Below, piece by piece: positions 52,540-60,755 of a stretch of DNA of 64,000 nucleotides (positions within the stretch are counted from its first letter, which is position 1; each line of letters opens with the position of its first letter). The stretch is from Thiothrix fructosivorans (lineage in GTDB: Bacteria > Pseudomonadota > Gammaproteobacteria > Thiotrichales > Thiotrichaceae), in assembly GCF_017349355.1 (NCBI RefSeq), contig NZ_JAFMPM010000008.1, positions 806,001 through 870,000 on the forward strand. Reading direction: 5' to 3'. The notes beneath the pieces are model-generated. The model made no database searches. It was given only the letters and a program-made list of their open reading frames with translations, and was not told the DNA's origin. Made by a program: the position numbers and the translations under genes.

Positions 52540-54282
52540 ATGACCACACCGCGCACTACAGGCTGGCAAGTTTATCGACGATTGGTTGGTTATGCGCTGG
52601 GTTATTGGCAATATTTAGCACTGGCTGTGGTGGGGTTGGTGATCAGCGCTGCGACCCAGCCCTTATTTGCCTGGGGCTTAGAGCCATTGCTGGATAAGGC
52701 GATTTTGCAGCGCGATCCGACCACGATTGCATGGCTGCCCGTTGGTATTCTGGCATTATTTTTGGCGCGTGGTTTGGCGATGTTTTTGTCGGGCTACTAC
52801 ATTGGCTTGATTGGGCGCGAAGTCACGAAAACCTTACGGGATCAGGTCTTTGGGCACATGCTGCGGATGCCTGTGCGCTTTTTTGAAGCGTCGCAATCGG
52901 GCAAGTTACTGTCGTATGTCAGCCATCACATTGAGCAGGTATCTAACGCTAGCATTCGCGGCATTACCACCTTAGTGCAGGATTCCATGATCATCGTCGG
53001 TATGTTGGGGATGATGTTGTGGAAAAGCTGGCAATTAACCATCGGCATGTTGGTGATTGTGCCGCTGATTGCCGTGATTGTGGTGTATGCCACGCGCCGC
53101 TTACGCCATTTAAGCCATAAGGTGCAAGACTCGGTCGGTGATGTCACCCAGATTGCCAATGAAATGATCCGTGGCTACAAGGTCGTGCGCATTTTCAATG
53201 GCGAACAGTACGAAGCGCAACGTTTCAATAGCGCCAATGAACGCAATATTGAGCTGCAAATGAAGCGCATGGTGACAGAATTGCTGAGTACGCCGCTGGT
53301 ACAATTCATGGTGGCGGTGGCATTGGCGGCAATGGTTTTTGTGGCCACGCGTGTAGAAACGCTATCCCCCGGCATGTTCATGTCGTTCATTATGTCGATG
53401 ATTTTGCTGCTTACCCCGATCCGCAACCTCACCCAATTGAACGCACAATTGCAAACCGCGATTGCTGCCGGTGAGGGGATTTTTGAATTACTGGATAGCC
53501 CAACTGAACCTGATCACGGCACACAAACCTTGACTCCCTGCCATGGCGCGGTGACGTTCCGCGATGTATCGTTTGTGTACCCCGCTACTGACAAGCCGGT
53601 ATTAAGCCATATCAATCTGACCGTGCAGCCCGGTGAAAAGATTGCGCTGGTCGGTAAATCAGGCAGCGGCAAAACCACTTTGGTGAATTTATTGCCGCGC
53701 TTCCATGACATACATAGTGGCGAGATTTTGCTGGATGGTGTGCCATTGCAAGACCTGCGTTTGCACAATTTGCGTAGCCACATTGCTTACGTCGGGCAGG
53801 ACATTGTGCTGTTTAACGACAGTGTGCGTAATAATATTGCTTACGGCGAGATGCGCAGCGTGTCGGATGAACATGTTCGTGCTGCCGCCCAAGCCGCTCA
53901 TGCGCTGGAATTCATTGAAAAACTACCGCACGGTTTTGATACCTTGATCGGGGATAATGGCGTGATGCTTTCCGGTGGGCAACGTCAACGCCTCTCGATT
54001 GCGCGGGCGATTTTGTCAAATGCGCCGATTTTGATTCTGGATGAAGCCACTTCGGCATTGGATACCGAATCCGAACGCCATATTCAATCGGCACTGGATA
54101 ATTTGTTGAGCAATCGCACCACGTTCATGATTGCGCACCGCCTTTCTACCATCGAAAATGCTGACCGTATTTTGGTCATGCAGGATGGCGTGATTATTGA
54201 ATCCGGCAAGCACAGCGAATTGCTGGCGTTACAAGGGCAATACGCACGGCTACATGCGCTGCAATTCCACGATGAAACTTGA
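52540..54282 (+). CDS. msbA: Lipid A export ABC transporter MsbA
   Basis: 580 residues: a six-helix ABC membrane domain (about 1-310) fused to an ATPase. Walker A GKSGSGKT lies at about 372-379, signature LSGGQRQR near 477 and Walker B ILILDEATSALD near 496-507. It flips lipid A-core across the inner membrane. Linkage with lpxK, kdsB and exbBD separates it from other exporters. It overlaps lpxK by 11 bp. Confidence 0.95.
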   Translation: MTTPRTTGWQVYRRLVGYALGYWQYLALAVVGLVISAATQPLFAWGLEPLLDKAILQRDPTTIAWLPVGILALFLARGLAMFLSGYYIGLIGREVTKTLRDQVFGHMLRMPVRFFEASQSGKLLSYVSHHIEQVSNASIRGITTLVQDSMIIVGMLGMMLWKSWQLTIGMLVIVPLIAVIVVYATRRLRHLSHKVQDSVGDVTQIANEMIRGYKVVRIFNGEQYEAQRFNSANERNIELQMKRMVTELLSTPLVQFMVAVALAAMVFVATRVETLSPGMFMSFIMSMILLLTPIRNLTQLNAQLQTAIAAGEGIFELLDSPTEPDHGTQTLTPCHGAVTFRDVSFVYPATDKPVLSHINLTVQPGEKIALVGKSGSGKTTLVNLLPRFHDIHSGEILLDGVPLQDLRLHNLRSHIAYVGQDIVLFNDSVRNNIAYGEMRSVSDEHVRAAAQAAHALEFIEKLPHGFDTLIGDNGVMLSGGQRQRLSIARAILSNAPILILDEATSALDTESERHIQSALDNLLSNRTTFMIAHRLSTIENADRILVMQDGVIIESGKHSELLALQGQYARLHALQFHDET

Positions 54283-55198
54283 ACGTTGGTTGCTGAATGT
54301 TTGGTATGGGGATGATCGGCTAGGCAAATACCTGCTAGCGCCGCTGACAGGGCTGTTTTGTATTTTAGCGGCATTACGGCGTTGGCAACATAAACGCCAG
54401 CAAGTGAAACACCTTGTGCCGATTATTGTCGTTGGCAATATTTCGGTGGGGGGGACGGGGAAAACGCCGTTGGTGATTTGGTTGGTAGAACGCTTGCGTG
54501 CAGCGGGTTTCCAGCCGGGGGTGGTGAGCCGGGGGTATAAGAATACCCCGGATGACATCGGTGACGAACCTCGGCTCATCGTACAACGCACCAACGTCCC
54601 TCTGAGTGTCGGTAAAGACCGCAATCAAGCGATTACCGCGCTGCTGCAACAACACGCTTGCGACATCATTATTGCCGACGATGGTTTGCAGCATTACCGC
54701 ATGGGGCGTGATGTGGAAATCTGTGTGGTCGATGGGCAACGTCGCTTCGGCAACGGTTGGTGCTTGCCCGCCGGCCCCTTACGTGAACCGGTTTCTCGCC
54801 TAAAGTCCTGTGATTTTGTGGTGATCAACGGTGAAACCATGCAAATGCGTGGCGATACACTGGTGAATTTAGCCACGGCAGAGACGCAACCGTTATCCGC
54901 ATGGGCAGGCATCACGGTGCATGTGGTGACGGGCATTGGCAACCCGCAACGTTTCATCAGTACACTGGAACAAGCGGGTTTGCAGGTCATTCCCCACCTT
55001 TACCCGGATCATCACGCCTTCACTGGCGCAGAATTATGCTTTGACGACGCACATCCCATCCTCATGACCGAAAAAGATGCGGTAAAATGCCGTCAGTTTG
55101 CTGTGCAACACGCGTGGTATCTGCCTATTGAGGCGGTGCTGAGCGAAGATTTCGCACAAACCCTACTCACTCGTTTACAAGGATTGCCTCATGGATAA
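54272..55198 (+). CDS. lpxK: Tetraacyldisaccharide 4'-kinase LpxK
   Basis: 308 residues from the ATG at 54272; the longer in-frame start lies 85 bp inside msbA. The Walker A-like [14 protein letters not shown] lies at 55-68. DDGLQHYR and the LPAGPLREP segment are family-specific. It phosphorylates the 4' position of the lipid A precursor at the inner membrane. It overlaps msbA by 11 bp and the next gene by 8 bp. Confidence 0.95.
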   Translation: MKLERWLLNVWYGDDRLGKYLLAPLTGLFCILAALRRWQHKRQQVKHLVPIIVVGNISVGGTGKTPLVIWLVERLRAAGFQPGVVSRGYKNTPDDIGDEPRLIVQRTNVPLSVGKDRNQAITALLQQHACDIIIADDGLQHYRMGRDVEICVVDGQRRFGNGWCLPAGPLREPVSRLKSCDFVVINGETMQMRGDTLVNLATAETQPLSAWAGITVHVVTGIGNPQRFISTLEQAGLQVIPHLYPDHHAFTGAELCFDDAHPILMTEKDAVKCRQFAVQHAWYLPIEAVLSEDFAQTLLTRLQGLPHG

Positions 55199-55382
55199 GA
55201 AATTACTGGAAATTCTCGCTTGCCCCGTCACTAAAGGTGCGCTGATTTACGATAAGGCGAAGCAAGAATTGGTGTCGAAAGCGGCACGTTTGGCATACCC
55301 GATTCGTGACGGTATTCCGGTCATGCTGGAAGAAGAAGCACGTACTTTGACGCAAGAAGAAGTCGAGGCATTGCAGGCATGA
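55191..55382 (+). CDS. ycaR: Trm112/YcaR-like small zinc-ribbon-type protein
   Basis: 63 residues. It starts [20 protein letters not shown] and has [15 protein letters not shown], the hallmark of YcaR/UPF0434 (Trm112-like) proteins. Only one Cys of the first zinc pair remains (CPVT where CPxC is usual), so metal binding is doubtful. The family gene is almost always placed between lpxK and kdsB, as here, with overlaps of 8 and 4 bp. Confidence 0.93.
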   Translation: MDKKLLEILACPVTKGALIYDKAKQELVSKAARLAYPIRDGIPVMLEEEARTLTQEEVEALQA

Positions 55383-56122
55383 ACACGGTATTGGTGATTC
55401 CAGCGCGGTATGCGTCGTCGCGCTTGCCCGGTAAACCCTTGCGTGACTTGGCGGGTAAACCGCTGATTCAGCATGTCCACGAGCGTGCTATCGCGGCGGG
55501 GTTTGCCACGGTGTTGGTGGCGACGGATGATGTGCGTATTCAACGTGTTTGCGAAAGTTTCGGGGCGCAAGTGGTCATGACCTCAACAACGCACGAAACG
55601 GGCAGTGATCGCTTAGCCGAAGTCGTGCAGCAACAAGGTTGGAGTGATGACACCATCGTGGTGAATTTGCAGGGCGATGAACCGCTCACACCTGTCGCTA
55701 ATTTGCATCAATTAGCGCGTAATTTGGCGCACAATCCGCAAGCCAGTATGGCAACGTTAGCGACACCTATTACGCATCTGGACGATTTTCATAATCCCAA
55801 TATCGTCAAAGTTGTGCGTGATGAGCAAGGTTTAGCCTTGTACTTTAGCCGTGCGCCGTTGCCATTTCAGCGTGATGCTGGTGTGGCATTGGCGCAATAT
55901 GCGCTGCGGCATATCGGTATGTATGCGTATCGGGCGGGTTTTCTCAAAGCTTTTGCCAGCCTACAGCCGTCGTTACCGGAACAGTTGGAAAAACTGGAGC
56001 AATTGCGAGCGTTGTCGCACGGTTATCGTATCCATGTTGATATTGCAATAGAAATACCGGGAGCAGGTGTGGATACGGAAGACGATGCGCATAAAGTTTC
56101 GGCTATTCTCGGTGGTAAATAA
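55379..56122 (+). CDS. kdsB: 3-deoxy-manno-octulosonate cytidylyltransferase KdsB
   Basis: 247 residues. It activates Kdo as CMP-Kdo for lipopolysaccharide. Motifs: [16 protein letters not shown] at the N-terminus, [10 protein letters not shown] for metal binding and [12 protein letters not shown]. It overlaps ycaR by 4 bp and closes the six-gene operon. KdsA, which makes the substrate precursor, is encoded in the other cell-envelope group near 15 kb. Confidence 0.96.
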   Translation: MNTVLVIPARYASSRLPGKPLRDLAGKPLIQHVHERAIAAGFATVLVATDDVRIQRVCESFGAQVVMTSTTHETGSDRLAEVVQQQGWSDDTIVVNLQGDEPLTPVANLHQLARNLAHNPQASMATLATPITHLDDFHNPNIVKVVRDEQGLALYFSRAPLPFQRDAGVALAQYALRHIGMYAYRAGFLKAFASLQPSLPEQLEKLEQLRALSHGYRIHVDIAIEIPGAGVDTEDDAHKVSAILGGK

Positions 56123-56155
56123 GCGATATACATGACGATCAATATCAGAATATTC

Positions 56156-56192
56156 TAATAAGCATTTGTTTTTGTTTAATAATAAGCATTTG
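56156..56192 (+). repeat. 13-bp direct repeat upstream of the FadL-type gene
   Basis: TAATAAGCATTTG occurs at 56156-56168 and 56180-56192, start to start 24 bp, about two helical turns plus a few bp. The second copy runs into TTGACA (56190-56195), a consensus -35. It could be a pair of activator or repressor sites, or a small duplication. Confidence 0.5.
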
Positions 56193-56271
56193 ACACCTCA
56201 ATACTCCTCTGTCACTATTTCGCAACAATGTTGAGAATTCGCAAAAGTATAATGGAGAGGAGTGATTATTT

Positions 56272-57564
56272 ATGTTCAGAAAAACTACCTTGGCTGTGTC
56301 GATTTTATTAGCCATCGGTTCACAAGCCGTGTATGCAACGAACGGTCTAGCACCTACAGGTTTGGGTCAAACCCATAAAGCAATGGGTGGTGCTGCCGCT
56401 GGTTTTGCTGCGGGTACTATGAGTATGGCGACGAACCCCGCCGCCGCTTCCTTCGCACCAGAAGGTTATGATGTGGGCGTTGAAGTGTTCAAACCTAACC
56501 GTACTGCTTCGTTCAAGGGTACTGCGTTTGGTGCACCTGCGGACTCACCTGCCGATGGCAATGGTGATGAGATGTTCTTGATCCCTGAAGCGGGTTACAA
56601 GCGCGACATGAAGGGCGGCTTGTCCGTTGGTGTGGTGGCTTACGGTAACGGTGGGATGAATACTGCTTACGATCAGGGCGTGCCTTTTGGGCGTGGCTTC
56701 TTCTCCAGTACTCCGACTGCACCCGGTGCTAGTTCTTCAAGTATTGACCTCAAGCAAATCTTTGTTGCCCCGACTGCCAGCTACCGCGTGAACGATAATG
56801 TTGCGGTTGGTGCGTCGGTTAACCTCGTGGCACAGCGTTTTGAGGCCGAAGGCTTGGGTGCTTTTTCCGGTGCTAGCGTTAGCCCAACCAATTTGACCGA
56901 TAAGGGTGGCTCAAAATCCACGGGTGTGGGCGCAACTATTGGTGTTCAGGGAAAATTGTCTGACAAAGTATCCGCTGGTGTTGCTTACCGTTCTAAAGTC
57001 GGCATGAGCAAGCTCGACGAATACGCGGGTTTGTTCCCCAATGGCGGTGAGTTTGATGTGCCAGCCGCAACGACTGCCGGTATTGCCTTCCAAGCAACCC
57101 CGCAAACCTTGCTGGCAGCGGACGTTGAACAGATTGCTTACAGTGATGTTGCAGCGATCGGTAATTCTTCACTCGCGTTGCATAGTGGTTCAGCGATGGG
57201 TAGCGATAATGGCCCGGGCTTCGGTTGGAATGACCAAACAGTTTACAAGGTAGGGGTTAAGCAGCAGTTGAATGATGGTCTTGCGGTGATGGCTGGTTAC
57301 AACTATGGTAAAAATCCGGTAAAAAGTTCTGAAACAACGGTGAATGTTTTAGCGCCCGCCGTGGTTGAAAAACACATTTCCGTGGGTTTTGAGAAAAAAT
57401 TAACGCCTAAATCCAAACTGGTTGGTTCTTATATCCATGCTTTTGAAAATACGGTGACAGGTGATGCAACACCACCACCTGCGGCGACTGCGCCACCGTT
57501 GAGTGCGTATGATCTGACAATGGATCAAGATGCGGTCGGTATTGCTTATAGCGTCGAATTCTAA
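56272..57564 (+). CDS. OmpP1/FadL/TodX-family outer-membrane transport protein
   Basis: 430 residues. A signal peptide ends near VYATNG (about 22). The mature N-terminus NGLAPTGLGQTHKAMGGAAAGFA is the FadL-type hatch segment; alternating beta-strands follow and the chain ends in Phe, as outer-membrane barrels do. The family takes up hydrophobic compounds such as long-chain fatty acids; the ligand here is unknown. A GGAGAGGAG site precedes the start. It has its own promoter region with a direct repeat and a strong terminator. Confidence 0.9.
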   Translation: MFRKTTLAVSILLAIGSQAVYATNGLAPTGLGQTHKAMGGAAAGFAAGTMSMATNPAAASFAPEGYDVGVEVFKPNRTASFKGTAFGAPADSPADGNGDEMFLIPEAGYKRDMKGGLSVGVVAYGNGGMNTAYDQGVPFGRGFFSSTPTAPGASSSSIDLKQIFVAPTASYRVNDNVAVGASVNLVAQRFEAEGLGAFSGASVSPTNLTDKGGSKSTGVGATIGVQGKLSDKVSAGVAYRSKVGMSKLDEYAGLFPNGGEFDVPAATTAGIAFQATPQTLLAADVEQIAYSDVAAIGNSSLALHSGSAMGSDNGPGFGWNDQTVYKVGVKQQLNDGLAVMAGYNYGKNPVKSSETTVNVLAPAVVEKHISVGFEKKLTPKSKLVGSYIHAFENTVTGDATPPPAATAPPLSAYDLTMDQDAVGIAYSVEF

Positions 57565-57591
57565 TTTAAGATTTATTGCACGTAAAAGTAG

Positions 57592-57621
57592 AAAAGCGGG
57601 GTTTAGCCCCGCTTTTCTTTT
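57592..57621 (+). terminator. Terminator of the FadL-type gene
   Basis: AAAAGCGGGG (57592-57601) pairs perfectly with CCCCGCTTTT (57607-57616) around TTTAG, followed by CTTTT. Strong intrinsic terminator, partly bidirectional. The same GCGGGG stem recurs at 58221-58242. Confidence 0.85.
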
Positions 57622-57624
57622 ATG

Positions 57625-57721
57625 CCTTGGTAGAACAGTCAATAAGCCCGCACTTAACTGTTCCTAATAACCAATCTACCAGCCCTAATAATAGATTGGC
57701 TACCATCCCAAGGGTTTTTTT
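57625..57721. ncRNA. Candidate structured RNA with three-way junction and T7 tail
   Basis: The outer stem CCTTGGTAG (57625-57633) can pair with CTA (57700-57702) and CCAAGG (57708-57713) across a 5-nt bulge. It encloses two perfect hairpins: AACAGT/ACTGTT (57634-57639 with 57657-57662) and CCAATCTA/TAGATTGG (57671-57678 with 57692-57699). On the + strand the outer stem is followed by G and seven T (57715-57721), like a terminator. It could be a 3'-derived small RNA of the FadL-type gene or the 3' end of the minus-strand small gene. No family is recognised. Confidence 0.4.
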
Positions 57722-57737
57722 AGCCCGTTAATGCCAC

Positions 57738-58043
57738 TCAGATGAGTGGGTGTTCATGTGTTCCAAACAGGTGTGACGGCAAGCGTACACGCAGTAAGGA
57801 GGATGACGTTGCTAATGACATTGCCCCATGCGCCACCCCGTCGTGTGGCGTAATAATGTAATCAGGCACACCGCAGAGCGTATCGCTGTTGGCGTGGTAA
57901 ACCCGATCCATTTCTTCCCCTGCTTCAAATACCGTGAAGTACGAATTCTGATAGCGTTCAGCCTGTACGCGTGCATTGCGGCAGGCTTCTGAAAAAGTTT
58001 TGTGTGTTGAATGATAAGTACCGTCAAGAAAAACCTTGAACAT
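57738..58043 (-). CDS. Small protein of unknown function, paralogue of the gene at 58350
   Basis: 101 residues, soluble. The N-terminal 70 residues match the downstream paralogue: MFKVFLDGTYHSTHKTFSEA, YFTVFEAGEE and GVPDYIITPHDG. The last 30 residues differ and end in a His-containing tail. No known domain is recognised. A clear AGGAG precedes the ATG. The promoter has a CRP-like site and -10 box in the same geometry as its paralogue. Confidence 0.75.
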   Translation of the reverse strand: MFKVFLDGTYHSTHKTFSEACRNARVQAERYQNSYFTVFEAGEEMDRVYHANSDTLCGVPDYIITPHDGVAHGAMSLATSSSLLRVRLPSHLFGTHEHPLI

Positions 58044-58083
58044 GTTGAAAACTCCTGTTTGCCGTTCATGTTGCTATGGGTAA

Positions 58084-58126
58084 AGAATAGGGCAATTAGG
58101 CGGGGCAATATGTGACAGCAAACACA
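58084..58126 (-). promoter_or_regulatory. CRP/Vfr-type class II promoter of the 57738 gene
   Basis: On the minus strand TGTGTTTGCTGTCACA (58126-58111) fits TGTGA-N6-TCACA with one mismatch. A -10 TATTCT (58089-58084) follows after 21 bp. With a start 7 nt past the -10 box, the site centres near -41.5, the class II activator position. The surrounding gap to 58349 is AT-rich and holds only this promoter and the terminator at 58211. Confidence 0.7.
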
Positions 58127-58210
58127 CAATCAAAAAAACCATAATCAAATTTTTTTTGTTATTTTATTTTTTATTTATGATAATGGCTGTTTGATTTATT
58201 ATCAGAATCC

Positions 58211-58242
58211 ACAAAAAGAAAAAGCGGGGCAAGCCCCGCTTT
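58211..58242 (-). terminator. Terminator of the 58350 gene
   Basis: On the minus strand AAAGCGGGGC and GCCCCGCTTT form a near-perfect stem (58242-58233 with 58230-58221), followed by TTCTTTTTG. It lies about 110 bp after the gene end. Confidence 0.8.
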
Positions 58243-58349
58243 GAGATGCTTTATGTGTTCAGCGAGTAGCCCCATCCGCTGAATACACAAAGACTGTTTA
58301 ACGGATAAATAACATCCGTTTAGCCCTTATTTTTATAGAGTTGTTCTTT

Positions 58350-58667
58350 TTACATGCCCCTGGACATTCCAGTAGCGTAACGTGAAGCGGCTGCTACGTT
58401 GGCAATACCAGCTCTTCTGCGTTCAGTGACTTTCGTCACTTTCGCGGTTTCCTGCATGACCCCGTGTGGGGTGATAATGTAGGCGGGTACGCCTTTCATG
58501 ACTTCTTGTTCAGCATCCAGCAGTAGCTGTTCACCGCTATCACCTGCTTCAAATACGGTGAAGTAGGCTTGTTTGTTAATGTTTGCTTGCGTCCGTGCGT
58601 AGCGGCAAGCACCCGTGAACGTCTCGTGTGTAGAGTGATAGACGCCATCAAGATATACTTTGAACAT
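58350..58667 (-). CDS. Small protein of unknown function, paralogue of the gene at 57738
   Basis: 105 residues from the ATG at 58667, chosen for its alignment with the paralogue and its GGGAG site; the longer frame is rejected. Shared blocks: MFKVYLDGVYHSTHETFTGACRYAR in outline, YFTVFEAGDSGEQ and GVPAYIITPHG. The C-terminus is different and basic (VTKVTERRRAGIANVAAASRYA), suggesting nucleic-acid or membrane contact, which is speculative. It has the same promoter design as its paralogue and its own terminator, so each copy is a separate unit. Confidence 0.75.
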   Translation of the reverse strand: MFKVYLDGVYHSTHETFTGACRYARTQANINKQAYFTVFEAGDSGEQLLLDAEQEVMKGVPAYIITPHGVMQETAKVTKVTERRRAGIANVAAASRYATGMSRGM

Positions 58668-58703
58668 GTGGTTTGCTCCCGTTGTGTCATTTCCTGTGAG
58701 TGC

Positions 58704-58746
58704 AGAATAGGTAAAAAACACCCTCCAGAATGTGATAGCGAACACA
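58704..58746 (-). promoter_or_regulatory. CRP/Vfr-type class II promoter of the 58350 gene
   Basis: On the minus strand TGTGTTCGCTATCACA (58746-58731), then 21 bp, then the -10 TATTCT (58709-58704). Spacing and -10 are identical to the promoter at 58084-58126, while the spacer sequence differs. That pattern argues for selection on the sites. Confidence 0.72.
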
Positions 58747-58875
58747 CTTTTGGTTTTTTTGCGGAAAAGTTTTTTATCGGCTATTTTTTTGATTTATTGG
58801 CATCAATCGAATCACATCTATAATTTAATTTTATAGTTCCTGATGGGGCTGTGCAAAAAATGTTTAACGCCCTTG

Positions 58876-58940
58876 AAATGCTGCAATGCCGCATCCCACT
58901 TGGCTTTGCGCAGCATTTATCGATAGATTGTCGACAATCT
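58876..58940 (+). promoter_or_regulatory. Palindrome and inverted repeat upstream of mqo
   Basis: AGATTGTCGACAATCT (58925-58940) is a perfect 16-bp palindrome. AAATGCTGC (58876-58884) and GCAGCATTT (58910-58918) form a 9-bp inverted repeat with a 25-nt spacer. The palindrome core TTGTCGACAA fits the yGTM-KAC pattern of FadR-subfamily GntR regulators. A shorter core (TGTCGACA) also lies in the aceA promoter. The rest of the 362-bp gap (58668-59029) is AT-rich with no gene. Confidence 0.55.
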
Positions 58941-59029
58941 TGTGAAAAATCCTGTCATCATCTGTAGAAATCACCTGACTTCCCGGTCTATTATCCTGCT
59001 TTTCCTGTCTTTGGCTGTTGAAGGTGGTT

Positions 59030-60532
59030 ATGGTCGCGAAGAATGTAAACGTGGTACTGGTAGGGGCAGGTACAATGAGTGCCACCCTAGGTGTGTTACT
59101 CAAGCAATTGGATCCATTGTTGACAATCAGTATTGTTGAACGATTGGAAGATGTCGCTATGGAAAGTACCAGCGGTTGGAATAACGCTGGTACAGGTCAT
59201 GCGGCGTATTGCGAGCTGAATTACACCCCTGAGAAATCAGATGGTAGTGTCGATGTCAGCAAGGCATATGCCATTAATGAATCCTTTGAGCGTACCTTGC
59301 AGTTTTGGTCTTATTTAGTGCAGCAACAAGCACTGCCTGATCCTGCCTCCTTCATCAACCCGACGCCGCACATGAGTTTTGTGTGGGGTGAAAAGAATGT
59401 TAATTTCTTGCGCAATCGTTTTGCCGTCATGAGCCAACATCACATGTTTGCAGGCATGGAATACAGCGAAGACCCCGCCGTATTGAGTGAATGGATGCCG
59501 TTAGTGATGAATGGGCGTGACCCTGAACAGCTTGTCGCAGGCACGCGTGTGCTGCACGGTAGCGATATTAATTTCGGTTCACTGACGCGCAGCATGATCG
59601 GCTATCTGCAAGCGTTCGATAACGTTGATTTGCTTCTTAAACATGAAGTCAGAAGCTTGCGTAAGCTACCGGATGGCAAATGGAGCATTGTCACGCAGGA
59701 AACCGATAGCATTCTGGATACCTTAACCCTCACGGCCGATTTTGTGTTCTTGGGCGCGGGCGGTGGTGCATTGCCGTTGCTGCAAAAATCCGGCATTGAT
59801 GAGAGCAAAGGCTATGGTGGCTTCCCCGTCAGCGGTCAATGGTTAGTCTGTAAAAAACCGCAAATCGTTGAGCAACACTTTGCCAAGGTTTACGGCAAAG
59901 CCTCGATTGGCGCACCGCCGATGTCTGTCCCGCATTTGGATACGCGCATTATTGACGGTGAAAAAGCCTTGCTGTTTGGCCCTTTCGCGGGTTTCACCAC
60001 CAAGTTCCTCAAGGAAGGCTCGGTTTTTGACCTGATCGAATCGGTTAAACCCAATAATTTGTTACCTATGCTTAAAGTGGGGGCAGGCAGTGTGGACTTG
60101 ATTCGTTATCTGGTCACTGAAGTGATGCAGAACCACGAAGCACGCATGAACGCCCTGCGCGAATATTTCCCGAATGCACAAGCTGCTGATTGGACGCTTG
60201 CCAGTGCGGGGCAACGCGTGCAAATCATCAAGAAAGACCCGGTGAAAGGTGGCAAGCTTGAGTTCGGTACAGAAGTGATTACCGCAGCGGATGGTTCATT
60301 AGCCGCGTTGTTGGGTGCATCACCGGGGGCTTCGGTCACGGTGACAGCCATGTTGCAAGTATTGGAGAAGTGTTTCGCTGAAGAAATGGCTTCAGATGCT
60401 TGGAAAGGCAAGTTAAAGGAAATGATTCCGTCGTATGGCGAGTCCTTAGTGAATGATGCCGCCTTGCTTCAGCAGATTCGCCCGTCTACATTGTCGACAT
60501 TGAGATTAGTCAAGACAGACCCTAAGCATTGA
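59030..60532 (+). CDS. mqo: Malate:quinone oxidoreductase
   Basis: 500 residues from the ATG at 59030, with GAAGG before it; an upstream TTG is less likely. FAD-binding VVLVGAGTMSATLGVLL at the N-terminus, then ESTSGWNNAGTGHAAYCELNYTP and the C-terminal LLGASPGASVTV, all Mqo-specific. It oxidises malate to oxaloacetate and reduces quinone at the membrane, replacing or supplementing malate dehydrogenase. It is followed by aceA after 223 bp; both carry TGTCGACA-type sites and would cooperate when growing on C2 compounds. Confidence 0.96.
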   Translation: MVAKNVNVVLVGAGTMSATLGVLLKQLDPLLTISIVERLEDVAMESTSGWNNAGTGHAAYCELNYTPEKSDGSVDVSKAYAINESFERTLQFWSYLVQQQALPDPASFINPTPHMSFVWGEKNVNFLRNRFAVMSQHHMFAGMEYSEDPAVLSEWMPLVMNGRDPEQLVAGTRVLHGSDINFGSLTRSMIGYLQAFDNVDLLLKHEVRSLRKLPDGKWSIVTQETDSILDTLTLTADFVFLGAGGGALPLLQKSGIDESKGYGGFPVSGQWLVCKKPQIVEQHFAKVYGKASIGAPPMSVPHLDTRIIDGEKALLFGPFAGFTTKFLKEGSVFDLIESVKPNNLLPMLKVGAGSVDLIRYLVTEVMQNHEARMNALREYFPNAQAADWTLASAGQRVQIIKKDPVKGGKLEFGTEVITAADGSLAALLGASPGASVTVTAMLQVLEKCFAEEMASDAWKGKLKEMIPSYGESLVNDAALLQQIRPSTLSTLRLVKTDPKH

Positions 60533-60550
60533 TTCAGGCAATGGTAAGGA

Positions 60551-60579
60551 TTGAATTAATTTTATTGTCGACAGATTAT
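60551..60579 (+). promoter_or_regulatory. aceA promoter with TGTCGACA site
   Basis: -35 TTGAAT (60551-60556), spacer 17, -10 GATTAT (60574-60579). TGTCGACA (60566-60573) abuts the -10 box, a position suited to repression. The same 8-mer lies in the mqo palindrome and at 60492-60499 near the mqo 3' end. Confidence 0.5.
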
Positions 60580-60645
60580 CGGTTCATTACTATCCAATTC
60601 CCGGATAATTTAAATGATTGTCCGGCATTTCATAAAACAGCAAGA

Positions 60646-60707
60646 TTCGCATTAGCGAACTGAGAGAGGAATAAAGGATTGCCCTAGGCAACCAATGGCA
60701 GATTGCC
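60646..60707 (+). other. Hairpins in the long aceA leader
   Basis: Three short stems in tandem: TTCGC/GCGAA (60646-60659), TTGCC/GGCAA (60679-60691) and GGCA/TGCC (60697-60707). With the promoter above, the leader would be about 170 nt. No known riboswitch class is recognised. Confidence 0.35.
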
Positions 60708-60755
60708 GACATTTTACCGGTTTCGTTCACTTTTATTGACTCTGAGGAACACTAC

